Of a DNA stretch of 64,000 bases, positions 1 through 8,430 are shown piece by piece; the stretch's first letter is position 1; the number at the start of each line of letters is the position of its first letter. Made by a program: the position numbers and the translations under genes. This stretch comes from Propionibacteriaceae bacterium. Lineage in GTDB: Bacteria; Actinomycetota; Actinomycetes; Propionibacteriales; Propionibacteriaceae. The stretch lies in the NCBI GenBank assembly GCA_027492675.1, contig JAPUEI010000042.1, positions 25,680 through 89,679 on the forward strand, read 5' to 3'. Below the pieces are notes generated by a model, which worked only from the letters and a program-made list of their open reading frames with translations, searched no databases and was not told the origin of the DNA.

Positions 1-876
1 TGGGGCCGTACGAAGCGCTGGGAGTACTGGAACGTCATCACCCCGACCCACATCCTGGCCCTCACGATCTCCGACATCGACTACGCAGCCGTGCATGAGG
101 CGTTCGTCTTCGAGCGGCTCACCGGACGTACGTGGGCCAAGGCCGCCACCGTCCTGCCCGCGCGAGACGTCTGGCTGCCCGCCAACCTCGGCGGTGGTCG
201 CGCGCGCGCCCGGGCGAAGGAGCTGGAGCTCGCGGTCGAGCCTGTCCCGGAGGGGTTCCGACTGCGCGCCAGCTACCCGCACGTCGCGTTCGACGTCATC
301 GTGACCCGGCCCGTGGACCAGGACTGCCTGGCAGTCGTCGTGCCGTGGTCGCAGACCCGCTTCCAGTACACCGTCAAGGACGTCGCCCTGCCCGCCGCCG
401 GCACGCTGACCATCGACGGCGCCATCCACGAGGTGCCCGCGGGAGCGTCCTGGGCGGTGCTCGACCACGGGCGCGGCCGCTGGCCGTACAACGTGCGCTG
501 GAACTGGGGCGCCGGCTCCGGCGTCTGGGGAGGCCACATCCTCGGGATCCAGCTCGGCGGCCGCTGGACGGACGGCACCGGTCAGACGGAGAACGGGATC
601 CTCGTCGACGGCCACCTCTACAAGATCCACGAGGACCTGACCTGGACGTACGACATCGCGGACTGGCGCCGGGTGTGGCACGTCAGTGGGGGAGGGCTCG
701 AGGCGACGCTGACGCCGTTCCACAACCGTCAGACGCGGACGAACCTCGGCCTGGTCGCGTCCCGTACGGACCAGTGCTTCGGCAAGTGGTCCGGCACGTA
801 CAGCACGCCACGCGGCGGCACCATCACGTTCGAAGGCATCGACGGCTGGGCCGAGGACGTCCACAACCGCTGGTGA
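1..876 (+). CDS. DUF2804 family protein, 5' end outside window
   Basis: The reading frame is open from the first base, so the gene begins upstream of the window; 291 codons plus the stop are visible. The protein is rich in Trp, Gly and Asp, with the segments RWPYNVRWNWG and GIQLGGRWTDG that I associate with DUF2804, a beta-rich family of unknown activity. The first ATG in frame (base 91) lies inside the conserved region and is unlikely to be the true start. No signal peptide can be judged. It ends convergently with the PfkB kinase, 24 bases away. Function unknown; family call moderately sure. Confidence 0.7.
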   Translation, partial: WGRTKRWEYWNVITPTHILALTISDIDYAAVHEAFVFERLTGRTWAKAATVLPARDVWLPANLGGGRARARAKELELAVEPVPEGFRLRASYPHVAFDVIVTRPVDQDCLAVVVPWSQTRFQYTVKDVALPAAGTLTIDGAIHEVPAGASWAVLDHGRGRWPYNVRWNWGAGSGVWGGHILGIQLGGRWTDGTGQTENGILVDGHLYKIHEDLTWTYDIADWRRVWHVSGGGLEATLTPFHNRQTRTNLGLVASRTDQCFGKWSGTYSTPRGGTITFEGIDGWAEDVHNRW

Positions 877-900
877 CCGCCATCGCCATCGAGCCGGGCG

Positions 901-1932
901 TCAAGGACGGAAGCCCACGGTGGGGATCGTGCGACGCGGGTGCCGTGCCCAGGGTCGCTGCGGGTAGAGCTCGTCGATGAAGCCGTAGGTGTCCCGGACT
1001 GCGTCAGACGGCTCCTGCGATCTGTACCAGCCGCCCACCTCGTCGCCGCACGGCGCGGACAGCGACCCGCCGATGCTCCCTACCGACAGGGCTGCCGCCA
1101 CGCAGCCGAGCACGAGGCTCTCGCGCGGCGTACGGTCGCCCGCCAGCCCGGCGATGAGGCCGGCGAGGAACACATCGCCCGCCCCGGTCGGGTCCACGAC
1201 GACATCCACCGGCAGCCCGTCGACAGCGACCACGTCGCCGACAGCCGCGCCCGCCGCGATCGCTCCGCGCGGGCCTCGGGTGACGACGGCGAACGGTACG
1301 TGCTCGGCGAGGGCCAGCACCGCCGCGTCGGCGTCGGACGTCCGCGTCCACCGCGTCGCCTCGGCCTCGTTGGTGACCAGCACGTCGGCCAGCGGCAATT
1401 CGTACAGGGCATTCAGGTCCCAGCGACCCGTCGGGTCCCAGCCGGTGTTCATCACGACCCGTGAGCCGGCGGCCTTGGCTCGCGGCAGCCAGGCGACTTC
1501 CTCCCCCGGGGTCAGCGAGGCGACCACGTACCGGGCCGCCGGCAGCACGTCACCCACGCCGGGGTGCTCGTTGATGTGCCCGTGGGAGACCATGGTGCGC
1601 TCGCCGTCGTAGGCCAGCGAGATGGTCACCGGGGTGTGCCGTCCCGCCATCCTCACGGAAGGGCTGAGGTCGATGCTCTCCCCGAGCTCCAAGGAGTCGC
1701 GACAGAAGTCGCCGTACGCGTCGTCCCCGAACGCCGTCGCCAGGGCCACGTGGAGCCCGAGCCGAGCACAAGCGACCGCCATGTTCGCGACCCCGCCGGG
1801 GCAGGTCCCCATCGCCGAAGCCCAGGTCTCGGTCCCGAGCTCGGGTGCGTGCGGCATGCCCGCGAACACCAGATCGATGAACACAGGGCCGGCGACGAAG
1901 ACGTCGCAGGTCTCGGACGGCCAGTCGGTCAT
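901..1932 (-). CDS. PfkB-family carbohydrate kinase
   Basis: A 343-residue ribokinase/PfkB-family sugar kinase that would transfer phosphate from ATP to a sugar hydroxyl in the cytoplasm. The N-terminal Gly-Gly substrate signature (CPGGVANMA, about 44-52) and the C-terminal signature DPTGAGD (247-253) with the catalytic Asp at 253 are present, and length is normal for the family. The start ATG has a strong GGAGGAG ribosome site. It is divergent from the DeoR regulator and belongs to a locus with a GH4 glycosidase, a PIG-L deacetylase and a sugar ABC transporter. It is the only sugar kinase in that locus, so it probably phosphorylates the imported sugar or a hydrolysis product. The exact sugar cannot be read from sequence. 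Confidence 0.88.
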   Translation of the reverse strand: MTDWPSETCDVFVAGPVFIDLVFAGMPHAPELGTETWASAMGTCPGGVANMAVACARLGLHVALATAFGDDAYGDFCRDSLELGESIDLSPSVRMAGRHTPVTISLAYDGERTMVSHGHINEHPGVGDVLPAARYVVASLTPGEEVAWLPRAKAAGSRVVMNTGWDPTGRWDLNALYELPLADVLVTNEAEATRWTRTSDADAAVLALAEHVPFAVVTRGPRGAIAAGAAVGDVVAVDGLPVDVVVDPTGAGDVFLAGLIAGLAGDRTPRESLVLGCVAAALSVGSIGGSLSAPCGDEVGGWYRSQEPSDAVRDTYGFIDELYPQRPWARHPRRTIPTVGFRP

Positions 1933-1961
1933 GACTCCTCCAGGGTGGGGCGGGCCGCTGC

Positions 1962-1967
1962 TATGGT
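1962..1967 (+). promoter_or_regulatory. -10 box of leaderless deoR-type gene
   Basis: TATGGT sits six bases before the GTG start at 1974, which puts the transcription start on or next to the start codon. No ribosome-binding site could fit. The 41-base divergent space also has to hold the kinase promoter. Confidence 0.55.
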
Positions 1968-1973
1968 GACGGC

Positions 1974-2732
1974 GTGCTGCCTGACCGCCGCCACGACGCG
2001 ATCATCTCGATGCTGACACAGCACGGGGCGATGCCACTTCGTGAGCTTGCCACCGCGCTGGGAGTCAGCGAGGCGACGGCGCGACGCGACATCGCCAAAC
2101 TGGCCGATGACGGGCGTCTGGCCAAGGTGTACGGGGGCGCGGTGATCAAGGGCCCCAACGAGGCGCCCTTCGCCTTCTCCGATAGCACCGACCGCTCCGA
2201 GAAGCGCCGCATCGCTGCCGCGGCGGCGGAGCTGGTCGCGGACACGGACACGATCATCCTCGACATCGGCTCGACCATCCTCGAACTGTGCCGTCTGCTG
2301 GCAGGTCGCCGGATCACAGTGATCACGAGCAATCTCGCCGCGTACGAGGTCCTGAAGAACGCCGAGCCGACCGAGGTGGTTCTCCTGGGCGGACAGCTTC
2401 GGCGCAACTACCTGTCCACGGTGGGCTTCCTCACCGAGAGCGCCTTGAAGGCCGTCCACGCCGACATCGCCTTTCTGGGGACATCTGGTGTCACTGCGTC
2501 CGGCAGCATCCTCGACACGACACCGGTCGAGGTCTCGGTCAAGCGCCAGATGATCGCCTCCAGTGACAGTGTGGTCCTGCTGGCCACCGGACGGAAGTTC
2601 CCGGGCCGCGGGATGGGTGTGGCGTGCGAGGCGAGCGAGATCTCGACGCTGGTGACCTCGACGGGAGTCGACGAGTCGTTCCTGCAGGCGTTCCGTGAGG
2701 GCGGCACCCGCATCATCGAGGTCCAGGCCTGA
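1974..2732 (+). CDS. DeoR-family transcriptional regulator
   Basis: A 252-residue sugar-phosphate-responsive repressor. Residues 1-57 form the DeoR winged helix-turn-helix, with the recognition-helix signature SEATARRD near 30-38 and the YGGAV turn at its end. The rest is the DeoR sensor domain (ribose-5-phosphate-isomerase-like fold), with the typical ILDIGST and VLLGGQLR segments. The GTG start is leaderless: it follows a TATGGT -10 box with no ribosome site. The gene is divergent from the PfkB kinase and converges on the GH4 gene two bases away. Members of this family sense phosphorylated sugars, so it likely controls this locus; the palindrome at 4819-4839 is a possible target. Confidence 0.92.
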   Translation: MLPDRRHDAIISMLTQHGAMPLRELATALGVSEATARRDIAKLADDGRLAKVYGGAVIKGPNEAPFAFSDSTDRSEKRRIAAAAAELVADTDTIILDIGSTILELCRLLAGRRITVITSNLAAYEVLKNAEPTEVVLLGGQLRRNYLSTVGFLTESALKAVHADIAFLGTSGVTASGSILDTTPVEVSVKRQMIASSDSVVLLATGRKFPGRGMGVACEASEISTLVTSTGVDESFLQAFREGGTRIIEVQA

Positions 2733-2734
2733 GG

Positions 2735-4075
2735 TCAACATCGACAACCCTCCAGGACGGCGGCGAGCTCGGGCTGGGAGGCGACGTAGGTGTGCAGCAG
2801 CGTCTCGGCCACGGTGAACGAGTCGACGAGCGGATGGAGGCCGAAGGCGCCCAGTGCCGCCTCGGGGTCGCCATGGGTGGCGGCCGAGATCGCGAGCCGC
2901 TCGACGTGCTTGACCTGCTGCATCAGCCCTGACTGGTGCAGGCTCGGCGCTGACACCGGCAGCGGTCGTGGCCCGTTCCGGTCCACCCGGCACGGCACCT
3001 CGACGACCGCGTCGGCGGGCAACCCAGGCACGGTGGTTCCGTTGCGCACGTTGAGGATCGCCACTGTCGGATCGTCGAGCAGGATGGCGCGGACGACAGA
3101 CACTGCCACGGCTGCGTACCCGTCGACGAACAGGTCGTCGCTCCAGGTCGTCGCGGCCTCCGCGTGATCGCCGCGCGCCTGCGCCATGTAGGTGGAGTTG
3201 CGCTCGAGCACGGCCGAATGCCACAGGTGCAATGCCTGCTCGGGCGTGTGGCTGAGCGCGTCGAACAGGGCATGCTGGGAGCGGCGTAGGTCGTCGCCCC
3301 GGCGCGGGGCGTCCCGTACAGCCTCCCGGTTCTCGTAGTAGTAGTAGAGGTATTCGTTCGGGACGGCGCCCAGGATCCGCAGCCAGCGTGGCCCGAAGAT
3401 CGACGCCTCTTCCAGCGTCGCCAGACGCTCGTCGTCGGCCAGGAGATCGGCTAGGACGTCGCGGCCACCAGACCGGAGCCCGTTGAGCCAACCCAGGTGG
3501 TTGAGGCCGACATAGTCGGGGACGGCGGTCGCGGGGTCCACACCGACGGCAGCGGAGACTCGTCGCACCAAGCCCGATGGTGTGTCGCAGACCCCCACCA
3601 CGCGGTCGCCCAACACTGACTGCATGGCTTCGGTGATGATGCCGGCCGGGTTCGTGAAGTTGAGAACCCATGCGTCGGGGGCGAGTGCGGCGACCTGCTC
3701 GGCGTAGCGGAGCATCACGGGAATGGTGCGCAGGCTGAAGGCGATGCCACCCGGTCCGGTCGTTTCTTGTCCCAGAACACCCAGGTCGGCGGCCACCAAC
3801 TCGTCGGTGCGGCGCCCCTCCAGGCCGCCGACCCGCACTGCCGTGAAGATGATGTCGCTGCCGGGGAAAGCCTCCTCCGGCCGCGTCGTCGTCGTCACAC
3901 GTGGCGCACGTCGTCCCTGAGACTGGGCCTCGAGGACCGCGCGCATCGCCGCGAGACGTTCCGCGGAGGGGTCGAGGAGGCAGAGCTCGTCAACCCACGG
4001 CTGCCGGTCGGCGAGCAGCTCGTGCATGATGTACGGCGTCCGGAAGCTGCCGCCTCCGATCACGGTGAGCTTCAC
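2735..4075 (-). CDS. GH4 NAD-dependent 6-phospho-glycosidase
   Basis: A 446-residue glycoside hydrolase family 4 enzyme, which cleaves (usually 6-phosphorylated) glycosides by an NAD+- and Mn2+-dependent oxidation-elimination mechanism. Visible are the N-terminal dinucleotide loop GGGS (7-10), the NFTNPAG motif (139-145) and the metal ligands Cys163 (in CDTP) and His193 (in NHLGW). These fit the 6-phospho-beta-glucosidase branch better than the alpha branch, but CDTP differs from the commoner CN(V/I)P. The GTG start follows AAGGAGG. It is the second gene after the PIG-L deacetylase (18-base gap). No PTS gene is present, so the 6-phosphate would have to come from the PfkB kinase, or the enzyme acts on unphosphorylated sugar. 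Confidence 0.9.
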   Translation of the reverse strand: MKLTVIGGGSFRTPYIMHELLADRQPWVDELCLLDPSAERLAAMRAVLEAQSQGRRAPRVTTTTRPEEAFPGSDIIFTAVRVGGLEGRRTDELVAADLGVLGQETTGPGGIAFSLRTIPVMLRYAEQVAALAPDAWVLNFTNPAGIITEAMQSVLGDRVVGVCDTPSGLVRRVSAAVGVDPATAVPDYVGLNHLGWLNGLRSGGRDVLADLLADDERLATLEEASIFGPRWLRILGAVPNEYLYYYYENREAVRDAPRRGDDLRRSQHALFDALSHTPEQALHLWHSAVLERNSTYMAQARGDHAEAATTWSDDLFVDGYAAVAVSVVRAILLDDPTVAILNVRNGTTVPGLPADAVVEVPCRVDRNGPRPLPVSAPSLHQSGLMQQVKHVERLAISAATHGDPEAALGAFGLHPLVDSFTVAETLLHTYVASQPELAAVLEGCRC

Positions 4076-4093
4076 GTGGTCCTCCTTCGTGGG

Positions 4094-4804
4094 TCAACGG
4101 GTGGGCACCCGCAGGAACGCCTCAGCCAGGCGGCCGTGTCCCATGCCGAAGACGGCAGCATCGCCGAGCATCGTGCGGCGCATGAGGTCGACGATCGCCT
4201 CTGGGTCAGGGAACTGGCTGGCGTGGGCGAGAACCGCCCGCGTCTTGAGGTCGGCGAGATCGGTGACGTCCTCGGCATGGTTGGGGGTGGGGTGGGCCTG
4301 GAGCCACATCTCGTGGACCGTCCACTCGAGCAGCCCTTCGGCGATCAGCTCAGGGAAGGCGAACGGGTTCCGTGAGGCCGGGTAGACCGCGCGGATCGTC
4401 GCTTCGCCGACCGCGAGGTGGTCAGGGTGGCCCTGGTGCAGCCGGCGCCAGTCGCGCTCGGGGCTCATGCCCATCACGACGTGCGGCCGTACATCGCGGA
4501 TGGCGCGGACGATGTCGCGCACCAGCTCGTCGGTGACGTGGACGGTGCCGTCGTGGTAGCCCTCGAGGAAGCGCACGTCCTCCACTCCGAGCAATCGTGC
4601 CGCGGCGAGCTGCTCCGTGCGTCGGGTTCGCACAAGGTCGCACGCGGGCACGCTGCCGAATCCTCCAGCATCGCCGGACGTCACCAGGAGGTAGGTCACG
4701 GCAGCGCCGGCGGCGACCCATTTGGCGATCGTACCGGCGGCGTTGACGTCGATGTCGTCCGGATGGGCGACCACCGCCAGAACCCGGTTCTGCCCGTCGG
4801 CCAT
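4094..4804 (-). CDS. PIG-L family de-N-acetylase
   Basis: A 236-residue zinc-dependent deacetylase of the PIG-L/LmbE family, which removes acetyl groups from N-acetylglucosamine-containing substrates (diacetylchitobiose, GlcNAc-inositol, bacillithiol and mycothiol precursors). The zinc-binding AHPDD motif is at 13-17 and the second HPDH motif at 126-129. No signal peptide is seen, so it acts in the cytoplasm. The ATG at 4804 has a GGGGGA ribosome site; a GTG one codon upstream is the alternative. It leads an operon with the GH4 enzyme and is divergent from the sugar ABC transporter, suggesting it deacetylates an imported amino-sugar glycoside. That substrate is inferred from context only. Confidence 0.85.
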   Translation of the reverse strand: MADGQNRVLAVVAHPDDIDVNAAGTIAKWVAAGAAVTYLLVTSGDAGGFGSVPACDLVRTRRTEQLAAARLLGVEDVRFLEGYHDGTVHVTDELVRDIVRAIRDVRPHVVMGMSPERDWRRLHQGHPDHLAVGEATIRAVYPASRNPFAFPELIAEGLLEWTVHEMWLQAHPTPNHAEDVTDLADLKTRAVLAHASQFPDPEAIVDLMRRTMLGDAAVFGMGHGRLAEAFLRVPTR

Positions 4805-4818
4805 CACACGTCCCCCTT

Positions 4819-4839
4819 CGTTCCGTCCGCGACGGAACG
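4819..4839. promoter_or_regulatory. Perfect 9+9 inverted repeat, probable operator
   Basis: CGTTCCGTC and GACGGAACG form a perfect inverted repeat around a 3-base centre. It overlaps the end of the predicted -10 box (TACGTT, 4841-4836, minus strand) of the PIG-L/GH4 operon and so covers the transcription start. The local DeoR-type protein is the obvious candidate binder, but this is not shown. Confidence 0.55.
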
Positions 4840-4865
4840 TAGCAAGAACGCTCAGAATCCGTCAA
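4836..4865 (-). promoter_or_regulatory. Promoter of PIG-L/GH4 operon
   Basis: On the minus strand TTGACG (4865-4860), an 18-base spacer and TACGTT (4841-4836) make a good vegetative promoter about 30 bases upstream of the deacetylase start. Confidence 0.5.
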
Positions 4866-4964
4866 TAGATGCCAGCCTGCACGGGCTTGGGGGACTTGTG
4901 GATGAGGCCAAAAGGCCTTGTCATGCAGCCGTAATCGCTGTTTCGCAACGATCTGATCACCCTC

Positions 4965-4992
4965 TTGCAAACTCCGTCATTTGGGGTATACG
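4965..4992 (+). promoter_or_regulatory. Promoter of sugar ABC operon
   Basis: TTGCAA (4965-4970), a 16-base spacer and TATACG (4987-4992) form a plausible promoter facing the solute-binding protein. It would leave a 5' leader of about 260 bases, which holds the small open frame at 5052-5270. Confidence 0.45.
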
Positions 4993-5051
4993 TTCATCGG
5001 CATCTCGGAACTGGCGCCGAGATACGCTCGGCCCGAAATCGAGAGGGGACC

Positions 5052-5270
5052 ATGGAAGGCACCGCGCGACGTCGTCACGTGACTGTGACCGACCACGGCC
5101 GCTCGCCCGACGTCGGCCCATCACGTCCGGCCGCTTCGGTGGCGTCGCGACTGACGCCTGCTTCGCCGGCTCGACTCACCCGGCGACATCTCGCCGGGTC
5201 CGCCATCCACCCGCTCACGGCCTCCCGACAGGGACCACCCATTCCACGAAAGGACCATCTCCATGGCTGA
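5052..5270 (+). CDS. Possible 72-residue leader ORF, unproven
   Basis: An ATG preceded by GAGAGGGGACC opens a 72-codon frame that ends eight bases inside the start of the solute-binding protein gene, the overlap expected for translational coupling. The peptide is Arg-, Ser- and Pro-rich with no recognisable domain, and high-GC DNA often leaves such frames open by chance. It is listed because of its ribosome site, its place in an unusually long leader and the stop/start overlap. Real coding status is uncertain. Confidence 0.25.
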   Translation: MEGTARRRHVTVTDHGRSPDVGPSRPAASVASRLTPASPARLTRRHLAGSAIHPLTASRQGPPIPRKDHLHG

Positions 5271-6561
5271 CAACAGCTTCACGGGGTTCCGACGCCCGTT
5301 CTCCCGTCGCTCGATGCTCGCGGCAGGTGGCGGCGTGGCGGCTGCAGCCGTGCTGGCGGCCTGCGGCAGCAACTCGGGCATGAGCTCCGGCTCGTCCAGC
5401 TCGGCGAGCGCCAAGGCGAACCTCACCCAGTGGTACCACGAGTACGGCGAGGACGGCGTTCAGGCCGCCGTCACCAAGTACGCGGCCGCGTACGACAAGG
5501 CCAATGTCGCCGTGAAGTGGACGACAGGCGACTATGAGAAGGCGGTCTCCGCCGCGCTGCTGACCTCGGCCGTCCCTGACGTCTTCGAGTACGCGAACGG
5601 CCCGACGGCCGACATGATCCTCGCAGGGCAGGTGCTCGATCTGACCGACGTCCTGGGCTCGGCCAAGTCCGACTTCAACCAGTCGATCATGGCCCCGCGT
5701 ATGTTCAGGGACAAGGTGTGGGCGATCCCGCAGACGATCGACATGCAGATGCTCTACTACCGCAAGTCGGTGCTCTCCAAGGCCGGTGTCTCCGCCCCGA
5801 CGACGTTCGAAGCGCTCGTGGATGCGGCGGCGAAGGTCACCACCAAGGACATGGGCGGCTTCTACGCGGGCACGGATTCAGGCGTGGGCGTGCTCGGCCT
5901 CCCGTTCATCTGGTCCGCGGGCTTCCGATCGATCTCGTCAGATGGCAAGAGCCTCGACTTCATCGACCCCGCCTTCTACTCGGCGCTGACCGCATACAAG
6001 GCCTTCCGTGACGGCACCGGGCTGCTTCGCAACGCATCGGCCGAGTGGTACGACGCGGCGCCGTTCATCAATGGGGAATGCGCCATGCAGTGGACCGGTC
6101 TGTGGGCGCTGCCCAAGGTGAAGGCCGCCTTGGGCGACGACTTCGGCGTGATCGCCTTCCCGGGGTTCGGGTCGTCGGGCAAGCCGTCGGTCGCAGCCGG
6201 CGCCTACGGCGCGTGCGTCGCAGCGAAGGGCGCGAACCCGGACGCTGCCAAGGCCTTCGTCAAGTGGCTGTGGGTCGATCAGACTGACGACCAGGTTGAG
6301 TTCTCGACGGCGTTCGGCACGCACATCCCGGCCAAGCCGGCCCTGGCGGCGAAGGCGTCCACCCTCTCCTCGGGTGCCGGCGCGGACGCGGCCAAGCTGG
6401 TCGCCGATGTCGGCCACGTCACCGACATCCGCTGGACGTCGGCGATCGGCACCGCCTACAGCTCGGCGCTGACGAACATCATCGTCGCCGGCAAGGATCC
6501 CGCCACGGAACTCGCTGCGGTCGCCTCGACCGCGAAGACCGAGCTCGCCAAGCTGAGCTGA
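5263..6561 (+). CDS. Sugar ABC transporter substrate-binding lipoprotein
   Basis: A 432-residue family-1 extracellular solute-binding protein. The N-terminus has a twin-arginine segment (SRRSML, 14-19), a hydrophobic stretch and a lipobox LAAC with the lipidated Cys at 34, so it is probably exported (possibly by Tat) and anchored outside the membrane. A Ser-rich linker follows, then the binding fold. The start has an AAAGGA ribosome site. Two permease genes follow within two bases. No ATPase is encoded in the operon; a shared MsiK-type ATPase from elsewhere, common in actinomycetes, is the likely partner. The substrate is likely the glycoside processed by the adjacent GH4 and PIG-L enzymes. 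Confidence 0.9.
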   Translation: MADNSFTGFRRPFSRRSMLAAGGGVAAAAVLAACGSNSGMSSGSSSSASAKANLTQWYHEYGEDGVQAAVTKYAAAYDKANVAVKWTTGDYEKAVSAALLTSAVPDVFEYANGPTADMILAGQVLDLTDVLGSAKSDFNQSIMAPRMFRDKVWAIPQTIDMQMLYYRKSVLSKAGVSAPTTFEALVDAAAKVTTKDMGGFYAGTDSGVGVLGLPFIWSAGFRSISSDGKSLDFIDPAFYSALTAYKAFRDGTGLLRNASAEWYDAAPFINGECAMQWTGLWALPKVKAALGDDFGVIAFPGFGSSGKPSVAAGAYGACVAAKGANPDAAKAFVKWLWVDQTDDQVEFSTAFGTHIPAKPALAAKASTLSSGAGADAAKLVADVGHVTDIRWTSAIGTAYSSALTNIIVAGKDPATELAAVASTAKTELAKLS

Positions 6562-6562
6562 C

Positions 6563-7537
6563 GTGAGCGCGCCGACCGTTGACGGCGCGACGACCACGAG
6601 CCTGCGCGCCACCACCTCGTCCTCGGGGTGGCGGCGCGCGGTCGGTGGTCGCACGTTCTGGTTCTGGGTGTTCGTGGCACCCTTCCTCACCGGCCTGCTG
6701 CTGTTCGTGTACGTGCCGATCGGGTGGAGCGCCTACCTGTCCGTGTTCGACGCGCGCAACACCGTCACCCCGCGCCCCGACCAGTTCGTCGGCTTCGGGA
6801 ACTACCTCTCGTTGCTCACTGACAGCGCGTTCCTCACTAGCCTCGGCACCTTCACGGTGTTCACGTTGGGGATCGTGCCCCTCACGTACGCCTGCTCGCT
6901 GGGCCTGGCGCTGATGCTGCAACGCATTCGGGTGGCCCGGACGTTCTTCCGGTCGGTCTTCTTCGTGCCGACCGCGGTGTCGTACGTCATCGCCTCGATG
7001 GTGTGGCGCATGTCGATCTTCAACGGGGCGAGGTTCGGCCTCGTCAACTCGGTCATCCGAGCGCTCGGTGGCAACCCGGTGAGCTGGCTGTCGGGCGACA
7101 CCCCCGTGTACTGGGTGGTCCTCGTCAGCCTGCGACTGTGGCTGCAGGTGGGCTTCTACATGATCCTGTTCATCGCAGGCCTGAACCGGATCGGCAAGGA
7201 TACGTACGAGGCGGCGGCCCTGGATGGCGCGAGCGGCTGGCGGCTGTTCCGGCACATCACCTGGCCACAGCTGGCCTCCACGTCGGCGGCGGTCGTGCTG
7301 CTCCTGGTGATCGGCGCGTTCCAGGCGTTCGACGAGTTCTACAACACCCTCGCCACCATCGGGAACTACCCGCCCTTCGCCCGGCCCCCCTTGGTGTACC
7401 TCTATCTCATCTCTCTGGGCGGTGGCACCCAGAACCTCGGGGTCGGCAGCGCCGGCACCCTCATCCTCACTCTCGTGATCGCGGCGTTCGGCATCGTGCA
7501 GCTCGTCATCACCCGCCGATTGGAGCGCTCACGATGA
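6563..7537 (+). CDS. Sugar ABC permease, MalF type
   Basis: A 324-residue inner-membrane permease with six predicted membrane segments after a short cytoplasmic N-terminus (first segment about 32-52). The EAA loop that contacts the ATPase, EAAALDGASGWRLF, is near 214-227, followed by WPQL. The GTG start lies one base after the stop of the binding-protein gene, and the 3' end overlaps the next permease by ATGA, so the three genes are translationally linked. Confidence 0.92.
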   Translation: MSAPTVDGATTTSLRATTSSSGWRRAVGGRTFWFWVFVAPFLTGLLLFVYVPIGWSAYLSVFDARNTVTPRPDQFVGFGNYLSLLTDSAFLTSLGTFTVFTLGIVPLTYACSLGLALMLQRIRVARTFFRSVFFVPTAVSYVIASMVWRMSIFNGARFGLVNSVIRALGGNPVSWLSGDTPVYWVVLVSLRLWLQVGFYMILFIAGLNRIGKDTYEAAALDGASGWRLFRHITWPQLASTSAAVVLLLVIGAFQAFDEFYNTLATIGNYPPFARPPLVYLYLISLGGGTQNLGVGSAGTLILTLVIAAFGIVQLVITRRLERSR

Positions 7538-8379
7538 GGCAGCGACGCTGGGCCGTGGTCGCCACCTACATCGGGTTGGGCCTGCTCGCGGGCCTGTTCC
7601 TGGTGCCCTTCTACATCATCGTCCGCAACGCGTTCTCGACGAGCTCGTGGATCGCCTCTCCCGCCTGGCACCTTCTGCCCAACCAGTTCGGTCTGACCAA
7701 TCTCAACAAGCTGCTGTCGAACACCAACGTCGGGCTGCTGCAGGCGATGGGTGTCACCACGATCGTCTCCGTGACACAGACCACTTTGACGGTGCTCATC
7801 GCGGCGATGGCGGGGTACGCGATGGCGAGGCTTGTTCCTCTGCGCGGAGCCATGCGCCGTGCGGGGTCGGTCGTCCTCAGCCTCACGCTCGTGACGCTCA
7901 TGGTCCCCGCCGCGGTGACGTTCGTGCCGAGCTTCGTCATGGTCGCCGGGTTGGGGTGGGTGTCGAGCTTCCGTGGGCTCATCATCCCGGTGCTCTTCAG
8001 CGCCTTCGCGGTGTTCCTGTACCGGCAGTTCTTCGAGGGTTTCCCCTCCGAGCTGGAGGAAGCAGCCCGGCTGGACGGTGCGGGGTACTGGCGCACGTTC
8101 TGGAGCGTCGTGATGCCGAACTCCCTGGGGATCACCGCCGCCATCGGCACGATCACGTTCATCGGTGCGTGGAACGCATTCCTGTGGCCGATGCTCATCG
8201 GCCAGGACCGCGCGTACCGGAGTGTGCAGGTCGCCCTCAGCACATTCATGACGAGCCAAGGAGTCGACGTACCCCAGCTGTTCACTGGAGCGATGGTGGC
8301 GATCATCCCCGTCATCGTCGTGTTCATCGTGCTGCAGCGCTGGCTCGTGGAGGGCGTGGAGAGGTCGGGGATCGACTGA
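7534..8379 (+). CDS. Sugar ABC permease, MalG type
   Basis: A 281-residue partner permease with six predicted membrane segments and an EAA loop (EEAARLDGAGYWRTF, about 174-188). The start is the ATG that overlaps the stop of the preceding permease; an in-frame extension upstream lies inside that gene and is not real. The characteristic WNAFLWP segment near 212 is typical of MalG-type carbohydrate permeases. Together with the previous two genes it forms an import complex that still needs an ATPase from outside the window. Confidence 0.92.
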   Translation: MRQRRWAVVATYIGLGLLAGLFLVPFYIIVRNAFSTSSWIASPAWHLLPNQFGLTNLNKLLSNTNVGLLQAMGVTTIVSVTQTTLTVLIAAMAGYAMARLVPLRGAMRRAGSVVLSLTLVTLMVPAAVTFVPSFVMVAGLGWVSSFRGLIIPVLFSAFAVFLYRQFFEGFPSELEEAARLDGAGYWRTFWSVVMPNSLGITAAIGTITFIGAWNAFLWPMLIGQDRAYRSVQVALSTFMTSQGVDVPQLFTGAMVAIIPVIVVFIVLQRWLVEGVERSGID

Positions 8380-8430
8380 GGTGCCGGCTCGTGAAGGAGG
8401 CGGCCCGTCTGCCGGTGTGATCGGCCGAAA

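Noticed and set aside
1929..3671. 580-codon frame across deoR and GH4 on the minus strand
   Set aside because: Overlaps the GH4 gene in another frame; Arg/Pro-rich with no motif.
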